DNA from: Marinihelvus sp963695135
GTDB taxonomy: Bacteria; Pseudomonadota; Gammaproteobacteria; Xanthomonadales; SZUA-36
DNA: 64,000 bases
Reading direction: 5' to 3'
Assembly: GCA_963695135.1 (NCBI GenBank)
Contig: CAVOGA010000003.1
Location: forward strand, 62,001 to 126,000
The notes beneath the pieces were generated by a model. The model made no database searches. It was given only the letters and a program-made list of their open reading frames with translations, and was not told the origin of the DNA. The translations under genes and the position numbers were made by a program. Shown here piece by piece: positions 20,322 to 28,279 of this stretch; position 1 is the stretch's first letter, and every line of letters begins with the position of its first letter.

Positions 20322-20777
20322 TTAAGTGCGGGCAGAGTCACGCCGCCGGACCCCGGGTATGGCGCTGCGCGCCAGGGCGTCCGCCGCCTCGTTACCCGGA
20401 TCACCGTTGTGACCCTTGACCCAACGCCATTCCACATCGTGGCCGGCAAGCACCGCGTCCAGCTCGCGCCAGAGGTCTTCGTTCTTGACCGGCTTGCGCG
20501 ACGCGGTGCGCCAACCCTTGGCCTTCCAGCCATGGATCCACTCGGTCATACCCTTCATAACGTAAGTCGAGTCCGTGTAAATGGTTACCGGCACGCGTCG
20601 TTTCAGGACCTTCACACCTTCGATAACCGCCTGCAGTTCCATGCGGTTATTGGTCGTTTCCGGCTCGCCACCGCAGAGCTCGCGGCGGTGGTCGCCAAAC
20701 ATCAGCAACGCGCCCCAGCCGCCGGGGCCCGGGTTGCCGCTGCAGGCGCCGTCCGTGTACATGATTACCCGGCTCAT
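20322..20777 (-). CDS. rnhA: Ribonuclease HI
   Basis: RNase HI removes RNA from RNA-DNA hybrids such as R-loops and primers. The 151-residue protein has the catalytic residues in MYTDGACSGNPG (Asp), RMELQAVIEG (Glu) and IYTDSTYVMKG (Asp), followed by GNEAADALAR near the C-terminus. Its start overlaps the end of the upstream methyltransferase gene by 4 bp. Confidence 0.97.
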   Translation of the reverse strand: MSRVIMYTDGACSGNPGPGGWGALLMFGDHRRELCGGEPETTNNRMELQAVIEGVKVLKRRVPVTIYTDSTYVMKGMTEWIHGWKAKGWRTASRKPVKNEDLWRELDAVLAGHDVEWRWVKGHNGDPGNEAADALARSAIPGVRRRDSART

Positions 20778-21433
20778 TCCGGATAATCCCGGTTCGCACC
20801 TTCCCAGGCAGCAGCCGGCCCAACCACGGAGCGTGGCGTGCTGAACCGGACCAGCCGGATATCAGGGCGCCCTTCCCGGCGGCGCGCGCGGATTGCCAGC
20901 TGGTCGCCACAGGGCTGCAGAAACCGTCCGATACCGTGGTCCAGCTCCAGGTCAAGGCCGGCCACCCCGCGACCGGAGGCGCCGCGTGGCATGAAACCCA
21001 GTTGCTCCATGCGCGAACGCAGCCAGCCGGGCCGGAAGGCCCGGCTTGTCCGGCCCCGCTTGCGCAGACGCCGGGGGTTGAACCATCCGCTGCCCATGAC
21101 CAGCAACTGGGCGCCCCCAGGCATGGCGCGTCGCACCGCGGCCAGGGCCCGCACATCCCCCTGCGCGACGCAGTTGTGCAACACCACGAAATCGAAAACA
21201 TCCACCTGGAAGGGCAATGCGAGCCGGCTGGTTTCCACCACGTGCCAGCGATACTCGCCGCCGCGGGCGATGCGCACGCAACAGGGCGCACTGACCCCGG
21301 CGGTGGCCAGTTCACCGGGTGAACCGCTGATCACCAGGGTTCGCATGGGACGGTGTCGCTGGAAATTCTGCAGCAACAACTGCGCATACCAGTCCTGCGC
21401 CTGTTTCGGCTGGGGTTCTACGACCGCGATCAC
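20774..21433 (-). CDS. Class I SAM-dependent methyltransferase-like protein (YafS-like)
   Basis: This protein lies between gloB and rnhA, exactly where E. coli has yafS. It has the post-I part of a Rossmann methyltransferase fold: ETSRLALPFQVDVFDFVVLHN, then LAAVRRAMPGGAQLLVMGSGWFNPRRLR, similar to YafS. The first SAM-binding motif is poorly conserved (VISGSPGELA in place of a GxGxG). The GTG at 21433 (VIAVVEPQPK) is the likely start. A TTG at 21505 is possible but would run into gloB. The substrate is unknown. Confidence 0.72.
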   Translation of the reverse strand: MIAVVEPQPKQAQDWYAQLLLQNFQRHRPMRTLVISGSPGELATAGVSAPCCVRIARGGEYRWHVVETSRLALPFQVDVFDFVVLHNCVAQGDVRALAAVRRAMPGGAQLLVMGSGWFNPRRLRKRGRTSRAFRPGWLRSRMEQLGFMPRGASGRGVAGLDLELDHGIGRFLQPCGDQLAIRARRREGRPDIRLVRFSTPRSVVGPAAAWEGANRDYPE

Positions 21434-21522
21434 GTGCTGGGCACCGTTTGACTTGCGGGGAAGCAGGAGTAAGCATACGCGCTTCCCCACCGGGGGCTCA
21501 AGCAATGACGAAGGATTTTCCC

Positions 21523-22302
21523 ATGACCCAGGATGAGCTGAAGATCGAGCCGGTTCCGGCCTTCACGGACAATTACATCTGGCTGCTGCACCGCGGCGGC
21601 AAGGCCTGCGTGGTGGTTGATCCCGGGGATGCGGCGCCGGTGCTGGATACCCTGGCCAAACGCGATCTTGAGCTCGCAGCCATCCTGGTAACGCATCACC
21701 ACTGGGACCACGCCGGAGGCGTGCCGGAGCTGCTGGAAGCCTGGCCCGGTGCGACGGTGTATGGCCCGGATGACGAACGGTTGGGCGACTGGAATCAGCC
21801 CTGCCGGGAAGGCGATACGGTCAGTATCACTGCGCTCGACCTCTCCTTCGCCGTACTCGAGGTTCCCGCCCATACGCGCACGCACATCGCTTTCTACGGC
21901 CACGGCGCGCTGTTCAGCGGCGATACCCTGTTCAGCATCGGCTGTGGACGCCTGTTTGAAGGTTCGCCGGAAGACATGCAAAAGGCCATGGACAAGCTGG
22001 CAGTGTTGCCCGGCGCGACCCGGGTCTATTGCGGCCACGAGTACACCCTGGACAACTGCCGGTTTGCCCTCGCAGTTGAGCCGGACAATACCCGGCTGCA
22101 GGCCCGCGCCGAGACGGTGCAGAGACTCCGTGAAGAACACCAGCCCACCCTGCCGGCCCTGCTCGAAGATGAGCTGGCCGCCAACCCGTTCCTGCGCACC
22201 CGGGCCCCGGCAGTCGTGGCCGCGGCGCGGCAACGGTCGCCGGATGTGGAGCCCGGCGCCGGCACCATGGGCGTCATTCGCGCCTGGAAAGACCGCTTCT
22301 GA
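21523..22302 (+). CDS. gloB: Hydroxyacylglutathione hydrolase (glyoxalase II)
   Basis: Glyoxalase II hydrolyses S-lactoylglutathione, finishing methylglyoxal detoxification. It is a metallo-beta-lactamase fold enzyme with the dinuclear metal motif THHHWDHAGG near residue 55, SGDTLFSIGCGRLFEG, and CGHEYTLDNCRFA. The 259-residue form from ATG 21523 (MTQDELKIEP) is the normal length. An ATG six codons upstream at 21505 is in frame and cannot be excluded. Confidence 0.96.
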   Translation: MTQDELKIEPVPAFTDNYIWLLHRGGKACVVVDPGDAAPVLDTLAKRDLELAAILVTHHHWDHAGGVPELLEAWPGATVYGPDDERLGDWNQPCREGDTVSITALDLSFAVLEVPAHTRTHIAFYGHGALFSGDTLFSIGCGRLFEGSPEDMQKAMDKLAVLPGATRVYCGHEYTLDNCRFALAVEPDNTRLQARAETVQRLREEHQPTLPALLEDELAANPFLRTRAPAVVAAARQRSPDVEPGAGTMGVIRAWKDRF

Positions 22303-22325
22303 AACACCTTAAAGCGGCTAATCGC

Positions 22326-22353
22326 TTGAATCTGGCCGGGAAATGGCGATAAT
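22326..22353 (+). promoter_or_regulatory. Candidate sigma-70 promoter for mltD
   Basis: TTGAAT and GATAAT are separated by 16 bp, ending 31 bp before the mltD start codon. Both hexamers match the consensus at most positions. Confidence 0.5.
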
Positions 22354-22383
22354 ACCCGGTCACCATAATAATTAGGAGCAGCC

Positions 22384-23958
22384 GTGTCTTATCGTTGGAT
22401 CCTGCCCCTCGCCGGGCTGGTGCTGGCTGGCTGCGCCAGTACCGCACCGGTAAACAAGCCCGACCCCCAGAATTCAAACCTCCAGAGCGGCCCGCTGCCG
22501 GCACGCAGCCAGACGGCCACGGTGGACGAACACCTGTTTAAACCGGCACCCGTGACGCGCCCGCAGGCCAGCGAAGCCGCCGCGCCCGATTACGACTCGG
22601 TGTATGAGCGGATGATGGCCTCTTTTGCCCTGCCCGCCTGCGATGAGCACGAGGTCAGCCGGGACTGGGCCCAGTGGTACGCCGACCGGCCAAGCTACAC
22701 GGAACGCGTGTTCAAACGCGCCGAGCCCTGGATCTACTTTATCGTTGACGAGATCGAACGCCGCGGCCTGCCCGGTGAGCTGGCCCTGCTGCCCGTGGTC
22801 GAGTCAGCCTACGACCCGTTTGCCTATTCCAGCGGCCGCGCCCTGGGAACCTGGCAGTTTGTCAGCGCCACCGGTCGCGAATACGGCCTGGAACAGAACT
22901 GGTGGTACGACGGCCGTCGCGACGTCTGGGCCTCCACCCACGCGGCACTGGACTATCTGACCGTGTTGCAAGATCGCTTCGAGGGTGACTGGCTGCTGGC
23001 GCTCGCCGCCTACAATTCCGGCCAGGGGCGGGTGTCACGGTCCGTGGAGCGCAACCTGAAAGCCGGCAAGCCCGGCGACTACTGGAACATCAAACTGCCC
23101 CGGGAAACCCGCGGTTATGTGCCCAAACTGATGGGCCTGACCTGCCTGTTCCAGCATGCCGGGGCCTATGGCTTCGAGATACCGGAAACTCCCAACGAAC
23201 CGGTCATTGCCACCGTGGACTTTGGCAGCCAGACAGACCTGGTGCTGGTTTCCCAGACGGCGGATGTGCCCATAGACCAGCTGTTTACCCTGAACCCCGG
23301 CTACAACCGCTGGGCGACCCCGCCCGAAGGCCCTTACCGCGTCGTCCTGCCGCTGGCAGCCGCTGACCGGCTCGACGATGACGTGGCAACCGTGAGCTCG
23401 GAGCAGCTGATGCGCTGGGACCAGGTGACCGTGGCGCCCGGCGATACCCTTTCGGGCCTGGCCACGCGTCATGATGTGCCGGTCTCCGTGCTGAAAAGCG
23501 CCAACAACCTCAACAGCGACATGATCCGCGCCGGCCAGAAACTGCGCCTGCCGCGTGACCAGCAGATGATGGTTGATCCGCGCTACGCCGCCGCGGCGGC
23601 AGAGCTGGCGGAACTGCAGTCCGGCCTGCTGGCCGCTGACCGGAAAACGCACCGGGTGCGTTCCGGCGAGAGCCTGTCCGTTATCGCCAGTCGCTATCGC
23701 GTATCGGTGCGGGAACTGCAGCAGTGGAATAATATTTCCAACCCGAACCAGCTCAGGGCCGGTCAGCAGCTGACCGTGTTCCTCGCGCCTTCGCCCCAGC
23801 CGGCACGGACCCGCACGAGCAATTACACGGTGCAAAGCGGCGATTCGCTGTGGTCCATTGCGCGTAAGCACAAGGTAAAAATGAACGAGCTGATGCGCCT
23901 GAACGGTTTGAGCAAGAGCGCGATCCTGCGCCCGGGTCAGTCACTGAAAATCAACTGA
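22384..23958 (+). CDS. mltD: Membrane-bound lytic murein transglycosylase D with three LysM domains
   Basis: MltD is an outer-membrane lipoprotein that cleaves peptidoglycan glycan strands. The start is a GTG at 22384. The lipobox LAGC puts the lipidated cysteine at residue 18. The SLT domain (about 130-250) contains VVESAYDPFAYSSGRALG with the catalytic Glu, and AAYNSGQGRVSR. Three LysM repeats follow, near 355-397, 425-468 and 482-524, each with the VxxGDTLSxLA-type pattern. It is followed after 3 bp by a secreted M23 peptidase gene. Confidence 0.95.
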   Translation: MSYRWILPLAGLVLAGCASTAPVNKPDPQNSNLQSGPLPARSQTATVDEHLFKPAPVTRPQASEAAAPDYDSVYERMMASFALPACDEHEVSRDWAQWYADRPSYTERVFKRAEPWIYFIVDEIERRGLPGELALLPVVESAYDPFAYSSGRALGTWQFVSATGREYGLEQNWWYDGRRDVWASTHAALDYLTVLQDRFEGDWLLALAAYNSGQGRVSRSVERNLKAGKPGDYWNIKLPRETRGYVPKLMGLTCLFQHAGAYGFEIPETPNEPVIATVDFGSQTDLVLVSQTADVPIDQLFTLNPGYNRWATPPEGPYRVVLPLAAADRLDDDVATVSSEQLMRWDQVTVAPGDTLSGLATRHDVPVSVLKSANNLNSDMIRAGQKLRLPRDQQMMVDPRYAAAAAELAELQSGLLAADRKTHRVRSGESLSVIASRYRVSVRELQQWNNISNPNQLRAGQQLTVFLAPSPQPARTRTSNYTVQSGDSLWSIARKHKVKMNELMRLNGLSKSAILRPGQSLKIN

Positions 23959-23961
23959 GCC

Positions 23962-24798
23962 ATGGCATCCACCCTTCTTCGCGCAGCGGCGCTGCTGACC
24001 GGCCTGGTCGCAGCGCCGTTTTGCATGGCGCTGACGCTGGACGGTGAAGCAATCCAGGGCAATATCCTGTTCGGGCAGGCTGAACCCGGCAGCGAGGTGC
24101 GCCTGGACGGCCGGTCGTTGCTCGTCACCCCGGATGGAAATTTCGTGTTCGCCTTCGGGCGCGATGACAGCGGTACCGTGACCCTGGAAGTGAGCTCCCC
24201 TGCTGGCGAAACCGAAATCCGCGAGCTGACCATCATGCCGCGGGAATACAACATCGAGCGGGTCGACGGCCTGCCTCCGGCGACCGTGACGCCGCCGCCG
24301 GAGGTGCAGGAACGCATCCAGGAAGACAACCGCCAGGTGGCCTCAGCGCGCGCCAGGCGCGACCTGCGCAGCGACTGGGTCGCCGGCTTTATCTGGCCTG
24401 CCCAGGGGCGCCTGAGCGGCTTCTACGGCAGCCAGCGGGTCCTGAACGGTGAGCCGCGCCGCCCCCACTACGGGGTGGATGTCGCCGCCCCGGTCGGCAC
24501 ACCGGTGGTGGCGCCCGCGGCCGGCGTGGTGACCCTGGCGCACCCGGACATGTACTTCTCCGGCGGCACCATCATCATTGACCATGGCCTGGGGCTGAGT
24601 TCCACCTTCCTGCATCTGAGCGAAGTGGACGTGACCGCCGGCATGGCAGGTCGAACAGGGTGAGCCTGATCGGCAAGATCGGCGCGACCGGGCCGGGCGA
24701 CCGGCCCGCACCTGGACTGGCGCATGAACTGGCTGGACAAGCGGGTAAATCCCCAACCGCTGGTCGGCGACATGCCGGTTACGACGGCGGCCGAGTAA
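23962..24798 (+). CDS. Secreted M23-family metallopeptidase (frameshifted near 3' end)
   Basis: M23 (LytM-type) enzymes cut peptidoglycan cross-links or activate amidases. The protein has a signal peptide (1-23, ending FCMA), an N-terminal beta-rich region (residues 24-95), and the M23 domain with the metal-binding HYGVDVAAPVGTPVVAPAAG and STFLHLSEVDV. After residue 230 the frame breaks. VSLIGKIGATG and then GPHLDWRMNWLDKRVNP occur in successive other frames to a stop at 24798, so two indels lie between about 24650 and 24705. The HLDWR motif holds a late metal ligand, so the intact enzyme is probably active. Confidence 0.85.
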
Positions 24799-24806
24799 GG
24801 GCCGGA

Positions 24807-25793
24807 TCAGTCCGTCGAGTGGTCGATGCGCACCGGTGAGCCGGAGCCGGGCACAAAACCGCCGTCGACACCCTTGGTCACCACGGACACGGCGTTGTGC
24901 GGGTGCAGGCTTTCAAAGTGGGTACACCGGGCCCAGAAGTCCAGGATGCGGTCGTCCGAGTCCAGGGCCACCTTGATACGCCGCCCGGAATCCTCGCAGA
25001 ACATCAGGTTCTGACCATTCAACAGGGCAAAAGCCTGCTCGTCTTCGCGCTTGACCGTGGCCTGAACCGGGGTCTTCAGCGCCCCCTCGACCAGGTCAAT
25101 CAACTCGACGATCGGGAACAGCTGGAAGCTCGGCTTTAAGCGCACGCGCAGTTCCGCGGAGCTGCGCTGGCTGTGCGGCGTCGCCACGATGCCCTGCTCG
25201 CTGCCCAGCCAGGTTTTGACCGCATCGAAATCCAGCGGCTCACCGGCAGCAAAGTCCTTTTCGAACTGCTCCTGGATCAACTGGCGTGCGAGCGCCGCAG
25301 AGCACGGGCAGGTGCTGGAATACAGCACTTCCAGACCCATCTCGAGTTCGAAGTCCTGATCGTTCATGATGCCGATCATGGAGACCGGGTAACGGCGCCA
25401 GCCCTCGTTGTCCGAGGCCAGCGCCGGACGGCGGACCACGTAGTCGAAGTCCACGCGCACCAGCGCACGGTCGCTCAGGCCCTCGTGGGAGTCGAGGAAG
25501 GAGCGCAGGATCTGCCGCAGCACCGCCGGGCTCAGGGTCCGGTCACGAAATGCCTGGTCCAGGTGCAGGTAGAGCCGGGACATGTGAATGCCCTTCTCTT
25601 CCTCGTCAATCAGGTTGACATAGGCAGTCACCACGGCCGTCGACTGGATGGTGTTGCCCCGGTCATCTTCAATGCGCACGGGCAGCTCGATGTCGTTCAT
25701 GCCCACCCAGTCAAGCGCGCCGCTCACCTCCGGGCGAACCTCGTTGGCGATATCGGGCATCTGGCGGGCAGTGGTCGGGTCAGTCGTCATCAC
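24807..25793 (-). CDS. folE2: GTP cyclohydrolase FolE2 (type IB)
   Basis: FolE2 converts GTP to 7,8-dihydroneopterin triphosphate, feeding folate and queuosine synthesis. It is the metal-flexible alternative to FolE and is often used under zinc limitation. The 328-residue protein has DWVGMNDIELPV near the start, the conserved cysteine segment SSTCPCSAALARQ near residue 160, and ATPHSQRSSAELRVR. The ATG at 25793 gives normal length. It is convergent with the M23 gene by 8 bp. No Zur-type operator is evident upstream. Confidence 0.93.
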   Translation of the reverse strand: MMTTDPTTARQMPDIANEVRPEVSGALDWVGMNDIELPVRIEDDRGNTIQSTAVVTAYVNLIDEEEKGIHMSRLYLHLDQAFRDRTLSPAVLRQILRSFLDSHEGLSDRALVRVDFDYVVRRPALASDNEGWRRYPVSMIGIMNDQDFELEMGLEVLYSSTCPCSAALARQLIQEQFEKDFAAGEPLDFDAVKTWLGSEQGIVATPHSQRSSAELRVRLKPSFQLFPIVELIDLVEGALKTPVQATVKREDEQAFALLNGQNLMFCEDSGRRIKVALDSDDRILDFWARCTHFESLHPHNAVSVVTKGVDGGFVPGSGSPVRIDHSTD

Positions 25794-25991
25794 AGCATTC
25801 CTGGTAGCAAGCCCGTTAGGTCGGGCCGTGGCGCCCTGGTTTCAAGAGCCATTTTCGGCGCAAGTGCTCAATTATCCGTGAAAAATCCGCCCTGCGCCAC
25901 GCGCAGGCGCCGTGGGAAGGCGGCCCGCACTTCCCCCCCATGCCGCATTGCGGTAACATGCGCCCCCTTCCTGCTTTGGCGGGAAGCGAGT

Positions 25992-26068
<77 letters not shown>

Positions 26069-26080
26069 GTATCAAAAAAA

Positions 26081-26109
26081 ACCCGCAGCCATTGGCCGCG
26101 GGTTTTTTT
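26081..26109 (+). terminator. Intrinsic terminator after tRNA-Pro
   Basis: ACCCGC-A-GCC pairs with GGC-C-GCGGGT around a three-base loop, with one internal mismatch, and is followed by seven T residues. It begins 12 bp after the tRNA CCA. An upstream A tract may allow it to act in both directions, which would also serve the leftward CAP gene ending at 26169. Confidence 0.85.
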
Positions 26110-26168
26110 GTTTATCTCGCGGGCGGTGTACGCTCATCACCCGGGGGCCGCCGGCCTTCCCTTGCCGG

Positions 26169-26801
26169 TCAGGGTTCGAACCCGTTTTTCATGATTGACT
26201 CAGCGCCACAGACGGCCATGGTTCCCTGCGGGTCCGTCTGGGTGCTGAACCAGAGAAAGTAGTAGTTGGCTTCCGAGTTGATTCCCACCCCCATGGCCCT
26301 GAAGGTCTGGGAGGCCCAGGCTTCGCGGTTCAGAATCACGTTGTTGTGGCCGGGGCTGCCCTTCCAGCCGTTCAGGGCTGCTTCCGGGCTGGAGTAGCCC
26401 CAGGCCGCGTTTTCAAATCCGTAGCCTGTGTAGATGTTTCCAGTAATCTCGCGCGGCTTGAACCACATACCCTCGGCGTTAGCGTGATCCGGCGTGTAGC
26501 AGACGGCTGTCCACAGGTCCGGTCGTGCAGCGGACCAGCTGTGCAGATTGCACGCTGTGTCGAACGGCGTATTGGCGCCGGCGTCCCAGGCATGCCACTG
26601 GGCGACGGTGATAAGACTTTTGGACCAGGGCACCGCGGACAAACCGTTGTCGATGCGGTACGCGTTGACGGCGTCCAGCAATCGAGCCTCTTCCTCGCTC
26701 ACACAGTTGCCCGGTGCCTCTGCTGCTGACACCGCCGACGCCAAGGCGCACAGCGCCGCGGTGAGCAATAAAATAAATCCTTTTATTTTATTGAATTTCA
26801 T
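26169..26801 (-). CDS. Secreted CAP (SCP/PR-1) domain protein with NGFEP tail
   Basis: The 210-residue protein has a signal peptide (1-27, ending AVSAA) and a CAP domain with LLDAVNAYRIDNGLSAVPWSKSL. The later CAP-type motifs are HNNVILNREAW and a GVGI strand. The first HAWDAG segment holds one of the two expected metal-site histidines. Four to five cysteines are present, consistent with disulfides in the periplasm or outside the cell. The extreme C-terminus reads SIMKNGFEP, resembling a short GFE-type tail I recall on exported proteins of Xanthomonadales relatives. Function is unknown. Confidence 0.82.
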   Translation of the reverse strand: MKFNKIKGFILLLTAALCALASAVSAAEAPGNCVSEEEARLLDAVNAYRIDNGLSAVPWSKSLITVAQWHAWDAGANTPFDTACNLHSWSAARPDLWTAVCYTPDHANAEGMWFKPREITGNIYTGYGFENAAWGYSSPEAALNGWKGSPGHNNVILNREAWASQTFRAMGVGINSEANYYFLWFSTQTDPQGTMAVCGAESIMKNGFEP

Positions 26802-26835
26802 GTTGTTAGACTAACACACTAGAAATGTTTTCGGT

Positions 26836-26865
26836 AAAAAAAGCCCGCAGCCAGTGACTGCGGGC
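26836..26865 (-). terminator. Intrinsic terminator after the SYLF gene
   Basis: Read leftward, an 8-bp perfect stem (GCCCGCAG with CTGCGGGC) and 7-nt loop are followed by seven T residues. It lies 45 bp past the stop of the SYLF-domain gene and just upstream of the CAP gene's start. Confidence 0.85.
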
Positions 26866-26910
26866 GAGATTCTGCCGGGGACCGTGCCGGCGCAGGCCGG
26901 AATCGGGTGT

Positions 26911-27492
26911 TTAGCCGGAAATAGCCTTGTACTTGAACTTTTGCCCCGCGATGGTGGCCTCGAACATCAGGCCGCCCTTGCCGATCGTGAAGGCCTGCAT
27001 GCCCTTGTAGTATTTCGCCTCGGCCTGCTCACCGGCCGTTCCGCCGGAGCCGGCGCTGGCGCCGGTACCGGTCGTGCCGGCGTTGGCCTGGGCACTGGCG
27101 GTAATCGCGATCGCGGAGGCCTGCGCGTCAAATTCGAAATTACCCCAGGTAAAATCGTTATAAGCCCGCTCATCCTGGAAGAAAATGATCTGGCTGAAGG
27201 CCTGGCCGCCCAGCTGCAGACCAATGCTCAACTGGGTCATGGAGGTGAAGCCGACCACCTTGCCGCCCAGGTAAACCTGCCCTTTGCCATAGGCGCCGCC
27301 GACACCGACGCCACCTTTGCCAATGTTGGGAAACACCGCATAACCATAGGCGCTGGAAAAATAGGGCGCCACGGTGGCGTTGTTCTTGTAAAGATCAATG
27401 GTCTTGGAGTAATCCTCCACCTGTTCAGCCAACGCCAGGGAAGAGGCGCCCAGCAGGGCCAGGAGGAGCAAAAGTTTGTTGATGGTTTTCAT
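26911..27492 (-). CDS. SYLF/YSC84-type lipid-binding domain protein, exported
   Basis: The 193-residue protein has a signal peptide (1-22, ending LALA) followed by the SYLF (YSC84) domain. That domain shows YGYAVFPNIGKGGVGVGGAYGKG, then GLQLGGQAFSQIIFF, and ends IAGQKFKYKAISG. SYLF domains bind lipids, and bacterial members are periplasmic or envelope proteins of unknown role. An Ala/Gly/Thr-rich low-complexity insert at about residues 133-158 interrupts the domain before KYYKGMQAF. A terminator follows the gene, so it is probably monocistronic. Confidence 0.88.
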   Translation of the reverse strand: MKTINKLLLLLALLGASSLALAEQVEDYSKTIDLYKNNATVAPYFSSAYGYAVFPNIGKGGVGVGGAYGKGQVYLGGKVVGFTSMTQLSIGLQLGGQAFSQIIFFQDERAYNDFTWGNFEFDAQASAIAITASAQANAGTTGTGASAGSGGTAGEQAEAKYYKGMQAFTIGKGGLMFEATIAGQKFKYKAISG

Positions 27493-27592
27493 GACAGTTC
27501 CACAGTTTGAGAAGTTACGATCACCACTATAGGCCCATCAAGGCCAACAAACCCAAACATAGGTCAATTGCTGTGGATTTAACCCGCCGAAA

Positions 27593-27620
27593 CAAAAAAG
27601 CGACCCTGTTGGCCGCTTTT
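27593..27620 (-). terminator. Intrinsic terminator of the thrS-merR operon
   Basis: Read leftward, AAAAGCGGCC pairs with GGTCGCTTTT (one mismatch) around a five-base loop, with six T residues at the end of the stem. It begins about 20 bp after the merR stop and would end the long translation operon. Confidence 0.75.
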
Positions 27621-27640
27621 GCACTTCATATTTGTCCGGC

Positions 27641-27997
27641 TCAGCGCTTAAGAACCTGGAGCACCTCTTCCAGCTCTATCCGCGTCTGGCGGATGATTTG
27701 CTGGCTGCGGTCGAAATCATCACTGGCCTGCTCACCCTCGAGGTTCTGGCGGGCGCCACTGATGGTGAAGCCCTGCTCGTAAAGCAGGCTCCGGATCTGG
27801 CGGATCATGATCACATCGCCACGCTGATAATAGCGGCGATTCCCGCGACGCTTGACCGGTTTAAGCTGTTCGAATTCCTGTTCCCAGTAACGCAGCACGT
27901 GTGGCTTCACGCCACACAGGTCACTGACTTCACCGATGGTGAAATACCGTTTGGCCGGTATCGGTGGTAATTCCTTGCTATTCCCCGGATCCAACAT
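27641..27997 (-). CDS. MerR-family regulator downstream of ihfA
   Basis: This 118-residue protein has an N-terminal MerR helix-turn-helix (YFTIGEVSDLCGVKPHVLRYWEQEF, about residues 17-41) followed by RRYYQRGDVIMIRQIRSLLYEQGFTI and a C-terminal dimerisation helix. There is no cysteine-rich metal-binding tail. Its start (ATG 27997) overlaps the ihfA end by 20 bp, a conserved pairing in gammaproteobacteria. The regulon is unknown. A longer open frame to 28159 is antisense-free but out of keeping with the family. Confidence 0.9.
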   Translation of the reverse strand: MLDPGNSKELPPIPAKRYFTIGEVSDLCGVKPHVLRYWEQEFEQLKPVKRRGNRRYYQRGDVIMIRQIRSLLYEQGFTISGARQNLEGEQASDDFDRSQQIIRQTRIELEEVLQVLKR

Positions 27998-28277
27998 AAG
28001 CTTCAACCCTTGCACGCAGTTTTTGGCCGGGACGGAAGGTGACGACGCGGCGCGCAGAGATCGGAATCTCCTCGCCAGTCTTTGGATTGCGTCCCGGGCG
28101 TTCTTTTTTGTCTCGCAGCTGGAAGTTGCCAAAACCGGAAAGTTTGACGTTCTCACCATCCTCGAGGGCGTTTTTTATGATCTCGAAGTAGGAGTCAACA
28201 AATTCCTTGGCTTCGCGCTTATTGAGCCCGACTTCATCGAAGAGGCGGTTGGCGATTTCTGCTTTGGTCAATGACAT
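27978..28277 (-). CDS. ihfA: Integration host factor subunit alpha
   Basis: IhfA with IhfB bends DNA at specific sites and supports replication, recombination and transcription. The 99-residue HU-family protein starts MSLTKAEIANRLFDEVGLNKREAKEF and has the GRNPKTGEEIPI arm with the DNA-intercalating proline. It starts 2 bp after pheT ends. Such coupling of phenylalanyl-tRNA synthetase with IHF is widespread in gammaproteobacteria. Confidence 0.97.
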   Translation of the reverse strand: MSLTKAEIANRLFDEVGLNKREAKEFVDSYFEIIKNALEDGENVKLSGFGNFQLRDKKERPGRNPKTGEEIPISARRVVTFRPGQKLRARVEAYVGSGE

Positions 28278-28279
28278 GG

